Below are positions 26,773 to 35,919 of a stretch of 64,000 nt of DNA, in pieces. The DNA is from Burkholderiales bacterium (lineage in GTDB: Bacteria; Pseudomonadota; Gammaproteobacteria; Burkholderiales; SHXO01), in assembly GCA_020854105.1 (NCBI GenBank), contig JADZGB010000017.1, positions 1 to 64,000 of the forward strand, written 5' to 3'. The notes beneath the pieces were generated by a model that was given only the letters and a program-made list of their open reading frames with translations, was not told the origin of the DNA and did not search any database. Numbering within the stretch: position 1 is the stretch's first letter; every line of letters begins with the position of its first letter. The position numbers were made by a program, and so were the translations under genes.

Positions 26773-28581
26773 TCAGAACCAGGCGTCCTGCATCTCCAGG
26801 CAGGTGCGGTCGAGATTGTTCAGCAGATCGAACTGATGGCGTGTCCGCGGCAGTTCCCAGCGAAAGAAGTACTGACACGCCTGCAGCTTGCCCTGATAGA
26901 AGTCGCGTTCGGCCGCGTCGGCCGCGCCAACCCGCCCGACGGCGATCAGCGCCTGCTTCAGCCACAGCCAGGCGACCACGACGTGCCCGCATGCCTCCAG
27001 GTACAGCGTGGCGTTGGCCAGGGCGAGCTCGGTCTCGCCATTGCGCATGGTGCACAAGGCGTCGCGCGTAGTCTCCATCAGACGATCCACCGCCGTCATC
27101 AGCGCTTCGGCGCAATTGCCCAGCTCCGCCGATTCGCTGTTGCGCGCCAGGCGCACGGTCGTCTGCATCTCGCGCATGAGCAGCTGCAGTGGCGCACCAT
27201 CCTGCATGCCGGCCTTGCGCCCGAGCAGGTCGAGCGCCTGGATCCCGTGCGTGCCCTCGTGAATCGGATTGAGGCGGTTGTCGCGATAGAGCTGCTCGAC
27301 CGGATACTCGCGCGTGTAGCCATAGCCGCCGTGGACCTGGATCGCCAGATCGTTGGCGTGCAGGCACCACTGCGCCGGCCACGACTTCGCGATCGGCGTC
27401 AGAACCTCGAGCAGCAATGCGGCTTCGCGGCGTTCACGTTCACCCGGCGCACTGCGCTCGTCGTCCGCGAGCCGGGCACAGTACAGGCACAACGCCAGCC
27501 CGCCCTCGACATAGCTCTTCTGCGCGAGGAGCATGCGCCGCACATCGGCATGCTCGATGATGGGCACCTGCGGCTGCGCGGGATCCTTGCCCGCGATCGG
27601 CCGCCCCTGCAGGCGCTCGCGCGCGTAGGCCAGTGCGTGTAGATACCCGCTGTAGCCGAGCATCACCGCGCCCAGGCCGACACCGATGCGCGCCTCGTTC
27701 ATCATGTGGAACATGTAGGCGATGCCCTCGTGCGGCTCGCCCACCAGATAGCCAACGGCGCCAGCGTGCTCGCCGAAGTTGAGCACGCAGTTGGTGGCGC
27801 CCCGATAGCCCATCTTGTGGTTAAGTCCGGCCAACGCGACGTCGTTGCGCACACCCACGGACCCATCCGGATCGAGCAGGTACTTCGGCACGATGAACAG
27901 CGAGATGCCCTTCACGCCCGGCGGCCCGCCCGGGATCTTCGCCAGCACCAGGTGCACGATGTTCTCCGACAGTTCGTGCTCGCCGGCGGAGATCCACATC
28001 TTGTTCCCGAACACGCGATAGCTGCCGTCCGCCTGCGACTCCGCGCGCGTGCGCACGTCCGAGAGGGACGAACCGGCCTGCGGCTCGGACAGACACATGG
28101 TGCCGAAGAAGCGGCCGCTGAACAGGTGCGGCAGCCAGGTGCGCTTCTGCTCCGGCGAGCCGAAGGTTTCCAGCAGATTGGCGTTGGCGATGGTGAGGAA
28201 GGGATAGACCGCGGTGGAGACATTGGCGGCATTGAAGATCGCCATGCACGCCTGCGCGATCGTCACCGGCAGCTGCATGCCGCCCTGGTCGTAGTCGCGC
28301 GAAGCGGCCATCAGCCCGGCTTCGCGGAACACCCCGAGGGCCTGCCTGACCTCCGGGATGATGTGCACCCGTTCCCCGTCGAAGGTCGGCTCGTTCAGAT
28401 CCGCCTTGCGGTTGTGCGTGGCGAAGTGCTCGGCGGCGATGCGCTGGGAGATGTCAAGCGCAGCCTCGAAGGTATCGCGGCTATGATCGGCGTAGCGCGG
28501 ACGGGCGTTCAGCGATTCGACCTCGAGCAGTTCGTAGAGCACGAACGCGAGGTCGCGGCGATTCACGAGACGGTCTTGCAT
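26773..28581 (-). CDS. Acyl-CoA dehydrogenase with extended C-terminal domain
   Basis: 602 residues, in the range of the large ACAD subgroup with an added C-terminal helical domain. FAD/substrate motifs are MCLSEPQAGSSLSD and GNKMWISAGEHE; the catalytic-base region is NPIHEGTHGIQALDLLG. The subgroup (FadE-like, also DmdC-like) oxidises acyl-CoA or 3-methylthiopropionyl-CoA, and sequence alone does not choose. It stands alone, with 278 bases downstream to the cyclase start and a 188-base gap upstream. It may serve the same lipid-type metabolism as the thioesterase/SDR operon. Confidence 0.92.
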   Translation of the reverse strand: MQDRLVNRRDLAFVLYELLEVESLNARPRYADHSRDTFEAALDISQRIAAEHFATHNRKADLNEPTFDGERVHIIPEVRQALGVFREAGLMAASRDYDQGGMQLPVTIAQACMAIFNAANVSTAVYPFLTIANANLLETFGSPEQKRTWLPHLFSGRFFGTMCLSEPQAGSSLSDVRTRAESQADGSYRVFGNKMWISAGEHELSENIVHLVLAKIPGGPPGVKGISLFIVPKYLLDPDGSVGVRNDVALAGLNHKMGYRGATNCVLNFGEHAGAVGYLVGEPHEGIAYMFHMMNEARIGVGLGAVMLGYSGYLHALAYARERLQGRPIAGKDPAQPQVPIIEHADVRRMLLAQKSYVEGGLALCLYCARLADDERSAPGERERREAALLLEVLTPIAKSWPAQWCLHANDLAIQVHGGYGYTREYPVEQLYRDNRLNPIHEGTHGIQALDLLGRKAGMQDGAPLQLLMREMQTTVRLARNSESAELGNCAEALMTAVDRLMETTRDALCTMRNGETELALANATLYLEACGHVVVAWLWLKQALIAVGRVGAADAAERDFYQGKLQACQYFFRWELPRTRHQFDLLNNLDRTCLEMQDAWF

Positions 28582-28769
28582 GACGACGGCGCTGCCGCGC
28601 TCCGTGCAGGCCGCGGTCGATGTGTTGCGGGGCCGTCGATGCTATCACGGAGCCGCCGGAGGCCGGTCCGCAGACAGACCGGCGCGTATCGTCACCCGGC
28701 GAAGGGCGCGCGGGCGCGCGCGACCGGGAGGACGATCGCGGCGTCCGGAAAGAGCGGATCACCCCCCGA

Positions 28770-30422
28770 TTACATCGATTCCTTGATCAGCCGCCCGTGG
28801 GAGGGCTGGATCGGGCGCGCGTTCATGCTGTAGAGCTTGGAGAACACGGCGACCTGGTCGAAGGAGACCTCCACCGGGGTCTTGAGCACGATCCAGCGCA
28901 CGCCTTCGCGGCAGGGCGGGGTGGTGAGCGAGCCCATGTAGGTGAAGTACGTGCGCGTCTCCGGGAGAAGCTTCGCCACGTCGATCATGACCTCGTGCAT
29001 CGCCACTTCGCGTCCGGTCTCCATGGGCAGATGCGGCCACAGCGAGCGCAGGAAGGCATTTGGCTGCTCGCGCATCTCGAACAGGACCGTCACCACCGCC
29101 AGCCGGCCTTCCATGCTCTTGTGGACGAGGTGCGCCGCCATGTCGAACCAGCGGCCGTCGATGCGCTCCTCCGCCGGCTTGTGGAAGTGGAACTGCTCGA
29201 GTGCGAAACGCTCGCCCCCCACGGCGATGGTGCTGCCCTCGCCGTAGTTCACCTGGATGGTGCGGCCGTTGTCCACGATGCGCAGCGGCGTCGGCCGATA
29301 GTCGAACTTGATGGGCTCCAGATCCAGCCGCGCACCCTCCCGGATGTCGATCGGCGACTGTCGCGTGCCGGCGCTGCACAAGGCGAAATCGGAATTCAGC
29401 CTACCCCAGTTCTCCGGTGCACCCGCACCGGTGTAACCCCAGTGCACGTCGGCATGGCCGGATTTGGCGGCAATGTCCTCGCGTGCGGATTCGGGCCGGG
29501 GTTTCGTCCTGGGCCTGGACGGCCGCGCGGGCTCCGTGTTCACCGGAACGGCGTAGCCGTGTGCACGGGCGCGCGCCAGGGCTATGGGCGGCAGCTGGAT
29601 CTGGCCGCCGTGGGCGCTGCCGGCAGTGACGGGTAGGGCTGCCGGCTTTCGCGCCGGAGCCGAAGCGGCCGCCTCCTGTCGGTCCGGAGCGGGCTGGGCG
29701 GACTTCTGCTGGCCGGCCTTGCCAGCGGCTGCCTGCCCGGCTGTTCCGTCCGCCGGTCCGACCGGCGCCGGCTTTACCTGCGCGGCGGTCTGACCGGTCT
29801 TCTCCGGGGCACTGTTCTGCGACTGGCCCGCAGATGACGCATCGGCGCCCTTCTCGCCATCCTTGATTTCCGCCACCTTGTCCCCGGCCTGACCCGTCTC
29901 GGCCGGCCTGGCGCCCTGCGCCTTGTCCTGCGGGCCCGCGGCCGATACCGCGCTGGAGGCGCTGCCTGGCGGCTGAGCGGTGGCGGCAGGCTTGGTCCTG
30001 GCCGCCTGCCGGGCCTTGGCCTGCGCGTCGGCCACCTCGCAAGCCTTGTCCAGCAGCTGCTCGTTGACCGAGCCGGGAAGCACCAGCGCCGGGACCTCGA
30101 CCGCGTCGAGTTTGATCCGGCGCAACTCCATCGCATCGCTGCCGTAGAACACTCGGAACAGCGGCGCGGCGGTGCGCATGGTGCAGTCGTAGTTGGTCAG
30201 CGTGTTGGTGCTGTAGTAGAGCACTCCCGCCTGCTCCGAGCGCTGTTCCTGCGTGTAGACCTCGCGCACCCAGGCTCGCGTCTGCGCCCCCTCGCGCTGG
30301 ACGCCGGCGGTGTCGAGGTGGACCGCTCGGGAATGGCCATCGGCGATGGTCACCCAGCGGCCTGCCAGCGCCGGCATGGCGGCGCTGAGGGAAAGCAGGA
30401 GTACGAGGGACGGGCTACGCAT
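28770..30422 (-). CDS. Periplasmic fusion: surface-adhesin-E-like domain, Ala/Lys/Gln linker, alpha-carbonic anhydrase
   Basis: 550 residues. Signal peptide about 1-20 (ends PALAG). A small beta domain of the adhesin-E type (about 20-125: WVTIADGHSRAVHLDT, TNYDCTMRTAAP). A low-complexity Ala/Gly/Gln/Lys/Pro-rich linker of about 175 residues. Then a full alpha-carbonic anhydrase (about 320-550) with WGYTG, QSPIDI, the zinc His pair FHFHKPAEE and the third His in AHLVHKS, and GSLTTPPC. All zinc ligands are kept, so CO2 hydration is expected. The linker length suggests a reach across the periplasm or cell wall. The start at 30422 was chosen for the signal peptide. Confidence 0.85.
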   Translation of the reverse strand: MRSPSLVLLLSLSAAMPALAGRWVTIADGHSRAVHLDTAGVQREGAQTRAWVREVYTQEQRSEQAGVLYYSTNTLTNYDCTMRTAAPLFRVFYGSDAMELRRIKLDAVEVPALVLPGSVNEQLLDKACEVADAQAKARQAARTKPAATAQPPGSASSAVSAAGPQDKAQGARPAETGQAGDKVAEIKDGEKGADASSAGQSQNSAPEKTGQTAAQVKPAPVGPADGTAGQAAAGKAGQQKSAQPAPDRQEAAASAPARKPAALPVTAGSAHGGQIQLPPIALARARAHGYAVPVNTEPARPSRPRTKPRPESAREDIAAKSGHADVHWGYTGAGAPENWGRLNSDFALCSAGTRQSPIDIREGARLDLEPIKFDYRPTPLRIVDNGRTIQVNYGEGSTIAVGGERFALEQFHFHKPAEERIDGRWFDMAAHLVHKSMEGRLAVVTVLFEMREQPNAFLRSLWPHLPMETGREVAMHEVMIDVAKLLPETRTYFTYMGSLTTPPCREGVRWIVLKTPVEVSFDQVAVFSKLYSMNARPIQPSHGRLIKESM

Positions 30423-30488
30423 GGCTTCTCCGGGGATGCAGGCCATATCGGCCCTGCCCGAACGCCCTTGAGCGGGGCGGAGGTCAAG

Positions 30489-30543
30489 GCAGGCAGGTGT
30501 CGCGAGCAGCCAGGTTTTGCCCACCTGCCTGCTTGCGTACAAT
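30489..30543. promoter_or_regulatory. 11-base inverted repeat and -10 candidate between carbonic anhydrase and aroG
   Basis: GCAGGCAGGTG (30489-30499) and CACCTGCCTGC (30522-30532) are perfect inverted repeats 22 bases apart. TACAAT at 30538-30543 is a good -10 hexamer for aroG, and the right arm falls in the -35/-10 spacer. It can act as an operator or as a hairpin; sequence alone does not decide. Confidence 0.55.
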
Positions 30544-30637
30544 GGCAGGCTGTGTAAGTTTCTAATTCTTCTTCTTCGAGGGGCAAACCGCCCCGGTCAA
30601 CGATGGAGGGGCCGACACGGCCCGGCAGGAACATCAG

Positions 30638-31741
30638 ATGGACGAGAAGCTGGTCTACAACGTAAACGTCGCCGCGCAGGACGTGCTGCGCACACCCGAG
30701 GCGGTGAAGCAGGCGGTGCCGCTGACCCAGCGCGCCGAGGAGACGGTGCTTCGCGGGCGCAACACCGTCGAGCGCATCCTGGACCGCAAGGATCACCGGC
30801 TCATGGTCGTGGTGGGACCGTGCTCGGTGCACGATCCGGCCGCGGCCATGGAATACGCGGCACGCCTGAAGAAGCTGTCCGACGAGGTGTCCGACGCGCT
30901 CTACATCGTGATGCGGGTGTATTTCGAGAAGCCGCGCACGACGACCGGCTGGAAGGGTCTGATCAACGACCCGCACATGAACGACAGCTTCGACATCGAG
31001 GAAGGGCTCACTCGTGCCCGCAGTGTGCTGCGCGAGGTCAACGAGATGGGGCTGCCGGCCGGTACCGAAGCCCTCGACCCGATCAGCCCGCAGTATCTGG
31101 GCGACCTGGTGACCTGGAGCGCGATCGGCGCGCGCACGACGGAATCGCAGACACACCGTGAGATGGCGAGCGGCCTGTCGACGCCGGTGGGATTCAAGAA
31201 CGGCACGGACGGCGGAATCCAGGTGGCGATCAACGCGCTGCTGTCGGTGTCGAGCCCGCACAGTTTCCTCGGCATCAACCAGTCCGGCCAGGTGGCCATC
31301 ATCCGCACGCTCGGCAACCGCTACGGACACATCGTGCTGCGCGGCGGCAGCAAGGGGCCGAACTACGACTCGGTCACCATCGCGCTGATGGAGAAGGAGC
31401 TGGCAAAGCACCAGCTGCCGGCCAACATCATGGTCGACTGCAGCCATGCCAATTCCAACAAGGATCCGGCGCTACAGCCGCTGGTGATGACCGACGTGGC
31501 GAACCAGATCGCCGAGGGAAACAGGTCGATCGTCGGCGTCATGCTCGAGAGCAATCTGGTGGCGGGCAATCAGCCCATCCCGGTCGACCTGTCCCGGCTG
31601 AAGTACGGCCAGTCAGTCACCGATGGCTGCATCGATTGGGATACGACCGAGGCCGTCCTGCGCGAGGCGCGCGCGAGGCTCGAGGACGCGCTGCCGGCGC
31701 GTCTGCCGCGCGTGGCGGAGGTGCGCAGCCTGCGCGCCTGA
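30638..31741 (+). CDS. aroG: 3-deoxy-7-phosphoheptulonate synthase, class I (AroG/AroF/AroH type)
   Basis: 367 residues. It condenses PEP and erythrose 4-phosphate, the first step of the shikimate pathway. Signatures: VVVGPCSVHDP (metal Cys), RVYFEKPRTTTGWKG, GTEALDPISPQYL, FKNGTDGG, RGGSKGPNYD and VDCSHANSNKD. The N-terminal 30-40 residues match the feedback-regulation extension of class I-alpha enzymes; the effector amino acid cannot be read with confidence. The upstream leader (about 90 bases) has a small hairpin but I see no attenuator-like Phe/Tyr/Trp run. A strong terminator follows. Confidence 0.95.
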   Translation: MDEKLVYNVNVAAQDVLRTPEAVKQAVPLTQRAEETVLRGRNTVERILDRKDHRLMVVVGPCSVHDPAAAMEYAARLKKLSDEVSDALYIVMRVYFEKPRTTTGWKGLINDPHMNDSFDIEEGLTRARSVLREVNEMGLPAGTEALDPISPQYLGDLVTWSAIGARTTESQTHREMASGLSTPVGFKNGTDGGIQVAINALLSVSSPHSFLGINQSGQVAIIRTLGNRYGHIVLRGGSKGPNYDSVTIALMEKELAKHQLPANIMVDCSHANSNKDPALQPLVMTDVANQIAEGNRSIVGVMLESNLVAGNQPIPVDLSRLKYGQSVTDGCIDWDTTEAVLREARARLEDALPARLPRVAEVRSLRA

Positions 31742-31764
31742 CACGGACTTTCGCGGTCGGTGCG

Positions 31765-31795
31765 ACGGGCGGCCCTGCGGCCGCCCGTTTCATTT
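31765..31795 (+). terminator. Rho-independent terminator of aroG
   Basis: ACGGGCGGCC (31765-31774) and GGCCGCCCGT (31779-31788) form a perfect ten-pair stem with a CTGC loop, followed by TTCATTTG. It lies 24 bases after the aroG stop. Confidence 0.9.
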
Positions 31796-31853
31796 GCGCC
31801 GCCGCCGTCCGCGCGAGCGCCTACAATCGGCTCTCGACACAGGAGGAACACAC

Positions 31854-32621
31854 GTGCACGCATTCTCGCTCGAGGGCAAGGTCGCCATAGTGACCGGTTC
31901 CAGCCGCGGCATCGGCCGCTCCATCGCCGAGCACATGGCGGCGGCGGGTGCCAGGGTGGTCATCTCCAGCCGCAAGCTGCCGGCGTGCGAGACGGTCGCC
32001 GAGTCGATCCGCGCGCGCGGCGGGCAGGCCATCGCGCTCGCCGCGAGCATCAGCGAGAAGGCGCAGCTGCAGGAACTCGTGGAACGCACGCGCGCGCAGT
32101 GGGGCCGCATCGACGTGCTCGTATGCAACGCGGCATCCAATCCCTACTTCGGCCCCATGGCCACGCTGCCGGACGACGCGTTCGACAAGGTGCTGCGCAA
32201 CAACATCGTGAGCAATCTCTGGCTGGCCAACATGGTGCTGCCGGAGATGGCGCAGCGGCGCGAGGGCGCGATGATCATCGTGTCCTCGATCGGCGGCATC
32301 AAGGGCAGCGCCACGCTGGGCGCCTACTGCGTGTCGAAGGCCGCCGACATGCAGCTCGCGCGCAATCTCGCCGTCGAGTGGGGTCCGCACAACGTGCGCG
32401 TCAACTGCATCGCACCGGGACTGGTACGCACGGACTTCGCACGCGCGCTGTGGAGCAACCCGGAACTGCTGGCGTACACCGAAGCCACCACGCCGCTGCG
32501 CCGCATCGGTGAACCGGACGACATCGGCGGCATTGCCGTGTTTCTGGCCTCGCGCGCCGGCACATTCGTGACCGGCCAGACCATCGTCGCCGACGGCGGC
32601 GTCACGATCACCGGGGCCTAG
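31854..32621 (+). CDS. SDR-family oxidoreductase
   Basis: 255 residues from a GTG at 31854 with AGGAGG at 31841-31846. Motifs: TGSSRGIGRSIAEHMAAAGA, CNAASN (in place of the usual NNAG), catalytic Ser in VSSIGG, Tyr/Lys in AYCVSKAA, and a C-terminal VTGQTIVADGG. DHRS4-like dehydrogenases share the NAASN variant. It is separated from aroG by a terminator and from the convergent cyclase by five bases. Confidence 0.9.
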   Translation: MHAFSLEGKVAIVTGSSRGIGRSIAEHMAAAGARVVISSRKLPACETVAESIRARGGQAIALAASISEKAQLQELVERTRAQWGRIDVLVCNAASNPYFGPMATLPDDAFDKVLRNNIVSNLWLANMVLPEMAQRREGAMIIVSSIGGIKGSATLGAYCVSKAADMQLARNLAVEWGPHNVRVNCIAPGLVRTDFARALWSNPELLAYTEATTPLRRIGEPDDIGGIAVFLASRAGTFVTGQTIVADGGVTITGA

Positions 32622-32626
32622 AGGCG

Positions 32627-33577
32627 CTAGCGGATCGCCACCGGCGCCACGGTCGAGCCCGTGCCGCCCTTGACCTTCAGCGGCTGCACGATGAACGCGA
32701 ACTCGTAGGCCTTCGCCGCCGCCAGCTCGTCGAGCCTCATGTTCTCCAGCAGGAAGATGCCGTTGACTACCAGGGCGATCTGGTGCACGGGCAGGCTGAG
32801 CTTCCCGTCCGGATTGGGCGCGACTTCGACTCCGAAGGTGTCCGCGCCGATCAGCATGACGTCCTGGCCGGCGAGCCACTCCGCGGCCGGGGCGCCGATT
32901 CCCGGCGTGTCCCTGTTGTAGGTGGCGTTGTCCACGCCCCACAGGCTGCCGTAACCGGAGTGGATCAGCGCGGCATCACCCGGTTCGAGCCTCATGCCCT
33001 GCTTCTGCAGCGCGCCCTGCAGGTCCGATACGCTGATCTCGTAGCCGGAGGGCAGCCGCTCGACGCCCTTGTAGGCGGCCACGTCGATCAGCACCCCGCG
33101 CGTGTACAAGGTGCCGATCTTCTCCACGCCCAGCCTGGTGAAGCCGTTGCGGGTGGCGATCTCGTCGTTGTCGATGCAGTTGTAGAACTGATCGCCGATG
33201 GTCTGGTGCGAGAACATGTCGAACTGCGTGCCCACCTGGCCGATCTCGGTGACCACCAGTTCCTCGTTGCTGCGCCGCTTGTTCTCGCCGAGCACGGGAC
33301 CGGTGCGCTTGGTGTGGATCTCGAACTTGCGCGTCCCGAACAGCGGCATGCCGGATTCGAGAACACGTCCCAGCTCGAAGACCTGGCCGGTCCTGATCAG
33401 TCGCGAGGCGCGCATCACGTTCTGCGGCGTCATGTGGTTCGCCGCACCGCGCTCGTCCTGGGCCCCCCACTTGGACGGGCAGCGCTGCTCGGGTGCAGGC
33501 GGCTGCCAGGAGGCTTCCTGCGCATGCGAAACGGCGATGGACGACGCGAACAGCACGGCTGCGGCGACGGACTTCAT
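32627..33577 (-). CDS. Exported cyclase-family protein, second copy
   Basis: 316 residues with a signal peptide (about 1-19, ending SHAQ). It is related to the protein at 25430-26494: both share KWG.D.ERGAANHMTPQ-type N-termini, EIGQVGTQFD followed by a His (MFSHQ), an EPGDAALIHSGYG-type loop and the MLIGADTFGVE strand. The metal motif is again a Gln-containing variant. Substrate unknown. The start at 33577 follows a GGGGGGAGCC site. Having two exported paralogues within 8 kb suggests related but distinct substrates. Confidence 0.82.
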   Translation of the reverse strand: MKSVAAAVLFASSIAVSHAQEASWQPPAPEQRCPSKWGAQDERGAANHMTPQNVMRASRLIRTGQVFELGRVLESGMPLFGTRKFEIHTKRTGPVLGENKRRSNEELVVTEIGQVGTQFDMFSHQTIGDQFYNCIDNDEIATRNGFTRLGVEKIGTLYTRGVLIDVAAYKGVERLPSGYEISVSDLQGALQKQGMRLEPGDAALIHSGYGSLWGVDNATYNRDTPGIGAPAAEWLAGQDVMLIGADTFGVEVAPNPDGKLSLPVHQIALVVNGIFLLENMRLDELAAAKAYEFAFIVQPLKVKGGTGSTVAPVAIR

Positions 33578-33681
33578 TGGCTCCCCCCGTTGGTGTGTCG
33601 TGGCGCGAGTGTACCGCGCAGCAACGGCCCACGCAGAATGCCGCCGCGGCAGGCAAGCAGAGAAATGCCCTTTCGTTCTGG

Positions 33682-33764
33682 CTGGATCCCGGCGTGCGCC
33701 GGGATGACGACAGCTCCGTTGCCCCGGCGTATTCGGTCCGTCGCCCCGGCGAACGCCGGGCTCC
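33682..33764. repeat. REP-like element, copy 3
   Basis: GGATCCCGGCGTGCGCCGGGATGACGAC and, after a spacer, CCCCGGCGAACGCCGGG form two hairpins. The core resembles the pair after prfC. The bases just before it (TGCCCTTTCGTT) recur before copy 4 at about 54260. It lies between the cyclase start and the end of the holin-family gene. Confidence 0.75.
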
Positions 33765-33788
33765 GGCACAGCACGAGCAGGCCGGCCG

Positions 33789-34139
33789 CTACCGGCCGAG
33801 CATCATGTTGAGGATGAAACTGAAGATCGAGATGAACAGGCCGACGCCAACGGCGGGAACGAAGCCGGCGATGCCGAAGCCCGGCACCAGCCACGCGACC
33901 AGCATGAGGATGGCAGCGTTGATCACCAGCAGGAACAGGCCGAGCGTGATCGCGGTGATGGGGAGCGTGAGGATCACCAGGACGGGCTTGAGGAAGGCCT
34001 GCGCGATGCCGAACACGAGCCCCGCCACGATGACGGTCGAGAGCCGGTCGAACGTCACGCTCGCGAACAGGTAGTCTGCCACCCACAATGCCAGCGCGTT
34101 GACGAACCAGAACACGAGAAAACGCAGCAGCATGTTCAT
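33789..34139 (-). CDS. Phage holin family (four-helix) membrane protein
   Basis: 116 residues, almost entirely hydrophobic, with four predicted membrane helices joined by short turns (LKPVLVILTLPITAITLG between helices 2 and 3). This pattern matches the widespread bacterial family named after mycobacterial phage holins. Despite the name, members are chromosomal, are not tied to prophage, and have no firm function. No phage genes are nearby. The ATG at 34139 was chosen; another Met lies nine bases upstream. Confidence 0.82.
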   Translation of the reverse strand: MNMLLRFLVFWFVNALALWVADYLFASVTFDRLSTVIVAGLVFGIAQAFLKPVLVILTLPITAITLGLFLLVINAAILMLVAWLVPGFGIAGFVPAVGVGLFISIFSFILNMMLGR

Positions 34140-34225
34140 GCGCCGCAGTGTAGCACCGAGCGCCGCGGCTCCGTTATGATCGTGCCCCTTCTCGCACTGC
34201 ATCCGCCCGCCCTGCTCCCCGCTCA

Positions 34226-35119
34226 GTGACAGCCGATCAGCACACCCTGCCGCGCTCCACCTGGCTGCTGCTCGCCGCGCTGACGCTCGGCTGGGGATTC
34301 AACTGGCCGACGATGAAGATCGCACTGGCGGAGATGCCGGTGTGGACCTTCCGCGCGATCTGCGTGGCGGGCGGCGGCGCGGGCATGTTCCTCATCGCCT
34401 GGCACAACGGGCTGCGCATCATGCCTCCACCGGGCAGCTGGGCACGGCTGGGTGCAACCGCCCTGTGCAACGTGACCCTATGGAACGTGCTCGTCGCGCA
34501 GGGCCTCACCTACCTGCCTGCAGGCCGCAGCGTGATCCTGGCCTACACCATGCCGCTGTGGGTGGTCGTGCTCTCCCGCCTGGTGCTGGGAGAAGCACTG
34601 ACGCCGCGCCGCGTGACCGGCCTGGCGCTCGGCATGGCAGGCATGCTGGTGCTGATCGGAAACGAACTCGCCGTGCTGCGTTCGGCTCCGATCGGCGCGC
34701 TGCTGGTGCTGGCTGCCGCGCTGTCCTGGGCGATGGGTACGGTGCTGATGAAGCGCTTCCCGACCGATCTGCCCACCACGTCCTTCACCGGCTGGCAGAT
34801 GCTGATCGGCGGCATCCCGATCGCCGCGGGTGCGCTGCTCATGGACCCGGCGCACTGGCATCCGGTCGGATGGCAGACCGTCGCGGCCGTGCTGTACAAC
34901 GTGTTCATCGCCTTCATCCTCTGCCACTGGGCCTGGTTCAAGATCGTCGGCCTGGCTTCGGCCGGCGTATCCGCGCTCGGCACCCTGCTGATCCCGGTGG
35001 TGGGCGTATTCAGCAGCATGCTGCTGCTCGGCGAGCGGCCCGCATGGCCGGAGTACGTGGCGATGCTGCTGGTGTTCGGGGCACTGGGCACGGTGCTGGT
35101 GCCACGCCGTCCCGGCTGA
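34226..35119 (+). CDS. EamA/DMT-superfamily metabolite transporter
   Basis: 297 residues with about ten membrane helices in two EamA repeats; the second repeat begins near residue 155. GWGFNWPTMKIAL in helix 1 and VVGVFSSMLLLGERP in helix 9 are typical of DMT exporters. It starts with GTG at 34226 with no strong ribosome site. Family members export amino acids, nucleotides or other small molecules; this one cannot be assigned. Confidence 0.88.
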   Translation: MTADQHTLPRSTWLLLAALTLGWGFNWPTMKIALAEMPVWTFRAICVAGGGAGMFLIAWHNGLRIMPPPGSWARLGATALCNVTLWNVLVAQGLTYLPAGRSVILAYTMPLWVVVLSRLVLGEALTPRRVTGLALGMAGMLVLIGNELAVLRSAPIGALLVLAAALSWAMGTVLMKRFPTDLPTTSFTGWQMLIGGIPIAAGALLMDPAHWHPVGWQTVAAVLYNVFIAFILCHWAWFKIVGLASAGVSALGTLLIPVVGVFSSMLLLGERPAWPEYVAMLLVFGALGTVLVPRRPG

Positions 35120-35295
35120 CCGGTTCTGCCCCGGCCCGCTCTGCATTCTCCCGACCTGGTTTGACAATCCGCGCGGCCCGGCATGCCACCGGGGACGGCC
35201 GAGGCACATGCCTTGCTTTTGCCCCCGCCACGACCGCTTCAGACGTGGCTGGTGCGGCCGAAAGAAGCTCTATCCCAGGGAATGAACGCCGCCCC

Positions 35296-35919
35296 ATGTC
35301 CGTGCCTGCCCGTCTGCTCAGGATGTCCATCGCGTTTGCCCTTGCCGGCACGGCAACGGGCGCGCTGGCGGACATCTATCGCTACGTCGACGAGCATGGC
35401 ACCACGCATTTCACCAACATGCCGGACGATCCGCGCTTCAAGCTCTACATGAAGACGCAGAAGGAGGCGAGTCCGGTGACGCAGGCAATGGAACAGCGCA
35501 ACCACCCGCTTCCTAAGGTGGCGCGCGACCGGTACCACGGACACGTCGTGGCCGCGGCGAAGACCTTCTCGCTGGAACCTGCGCTGATCCACGCGGTGAT
35601 CACCGCGGAATCGGCGTACAACCCGCTGGCGCGTTCGCCCAAGGGCGCCAAGGGCCTGATGCAGCTCATGCCCGGCACGGCCGAGCGCTACGGTGTGAAA
35701 AATCCCCTGGATCCGAAGCAGAACATCCTCGGCGGCGCGGCCTACCTGCGCGATCTGCTGACACTGTTCGGCAATGACATGCAGCTTGCCCTGGCCGCAT
35801 ACAACGCCGGCGAAGGCGCGGTCGCCCGGCATGGCGGCCGGATTCCGCCCTACCGCGAGACGCTCGAGTACGTGCCCAAGGTTCTCTCCTACTACAAGCG
35901 CTACAAGTCGAGCATGTAG
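35296..35919 (+). CDS. Lytic transglycosylase with N-terminal DUF4124
   Basis: 207 residues. A signal peptide (about 1-26) is followed by DUF4124-like IYRYVDEHGTTHFTNMPDD and a C-terminal SLT domain: catalytic Glu in HAVITAESAYNP, then SPKGAKGLMQLMPGTAERYGV and LALAAYNAGEGAV. It cleaves peptidoglycan glycan strands in the periplasm. The combination of DUF4124 and SLT is common in betaproteobacteria. A TTGACA -35-like hexamer lies at 35161, but I see no matching -10. Confidence 0.93.
   Translation: MSVPARLLRMSIAFALAGTATGALADIYRYVDEHGTTHFTNMPDDPRFKLYMKTQKEASPVTQAMEQRNHPLPKVARDRYHGHVVAAAKTFSLEPALIHAVITAESAYNPLARSPKGAKGLMQLMPGTAERYGVKNPLDPKQNILGGAAYLRDLLTLFGNDMQLALAAYNAGEGAVARHGGRIPPYRETLEYVPKVLSYYKRYKSSM

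Noticed and set aside
30540..30637. Attenuator or riboswitch before aroG
   Set aside because: The leader is about 90 bases with one short GGGGC/GCCCC hairpin and no leader peptide rich in Phe, Tyr or Trp.
33789..34139. Prophage remnant suggested by the holin-family protein
   Set aside because: The family is common on chromosomes without phage; no integrase, capsid, lysin or att-like repeat was seen nearby.
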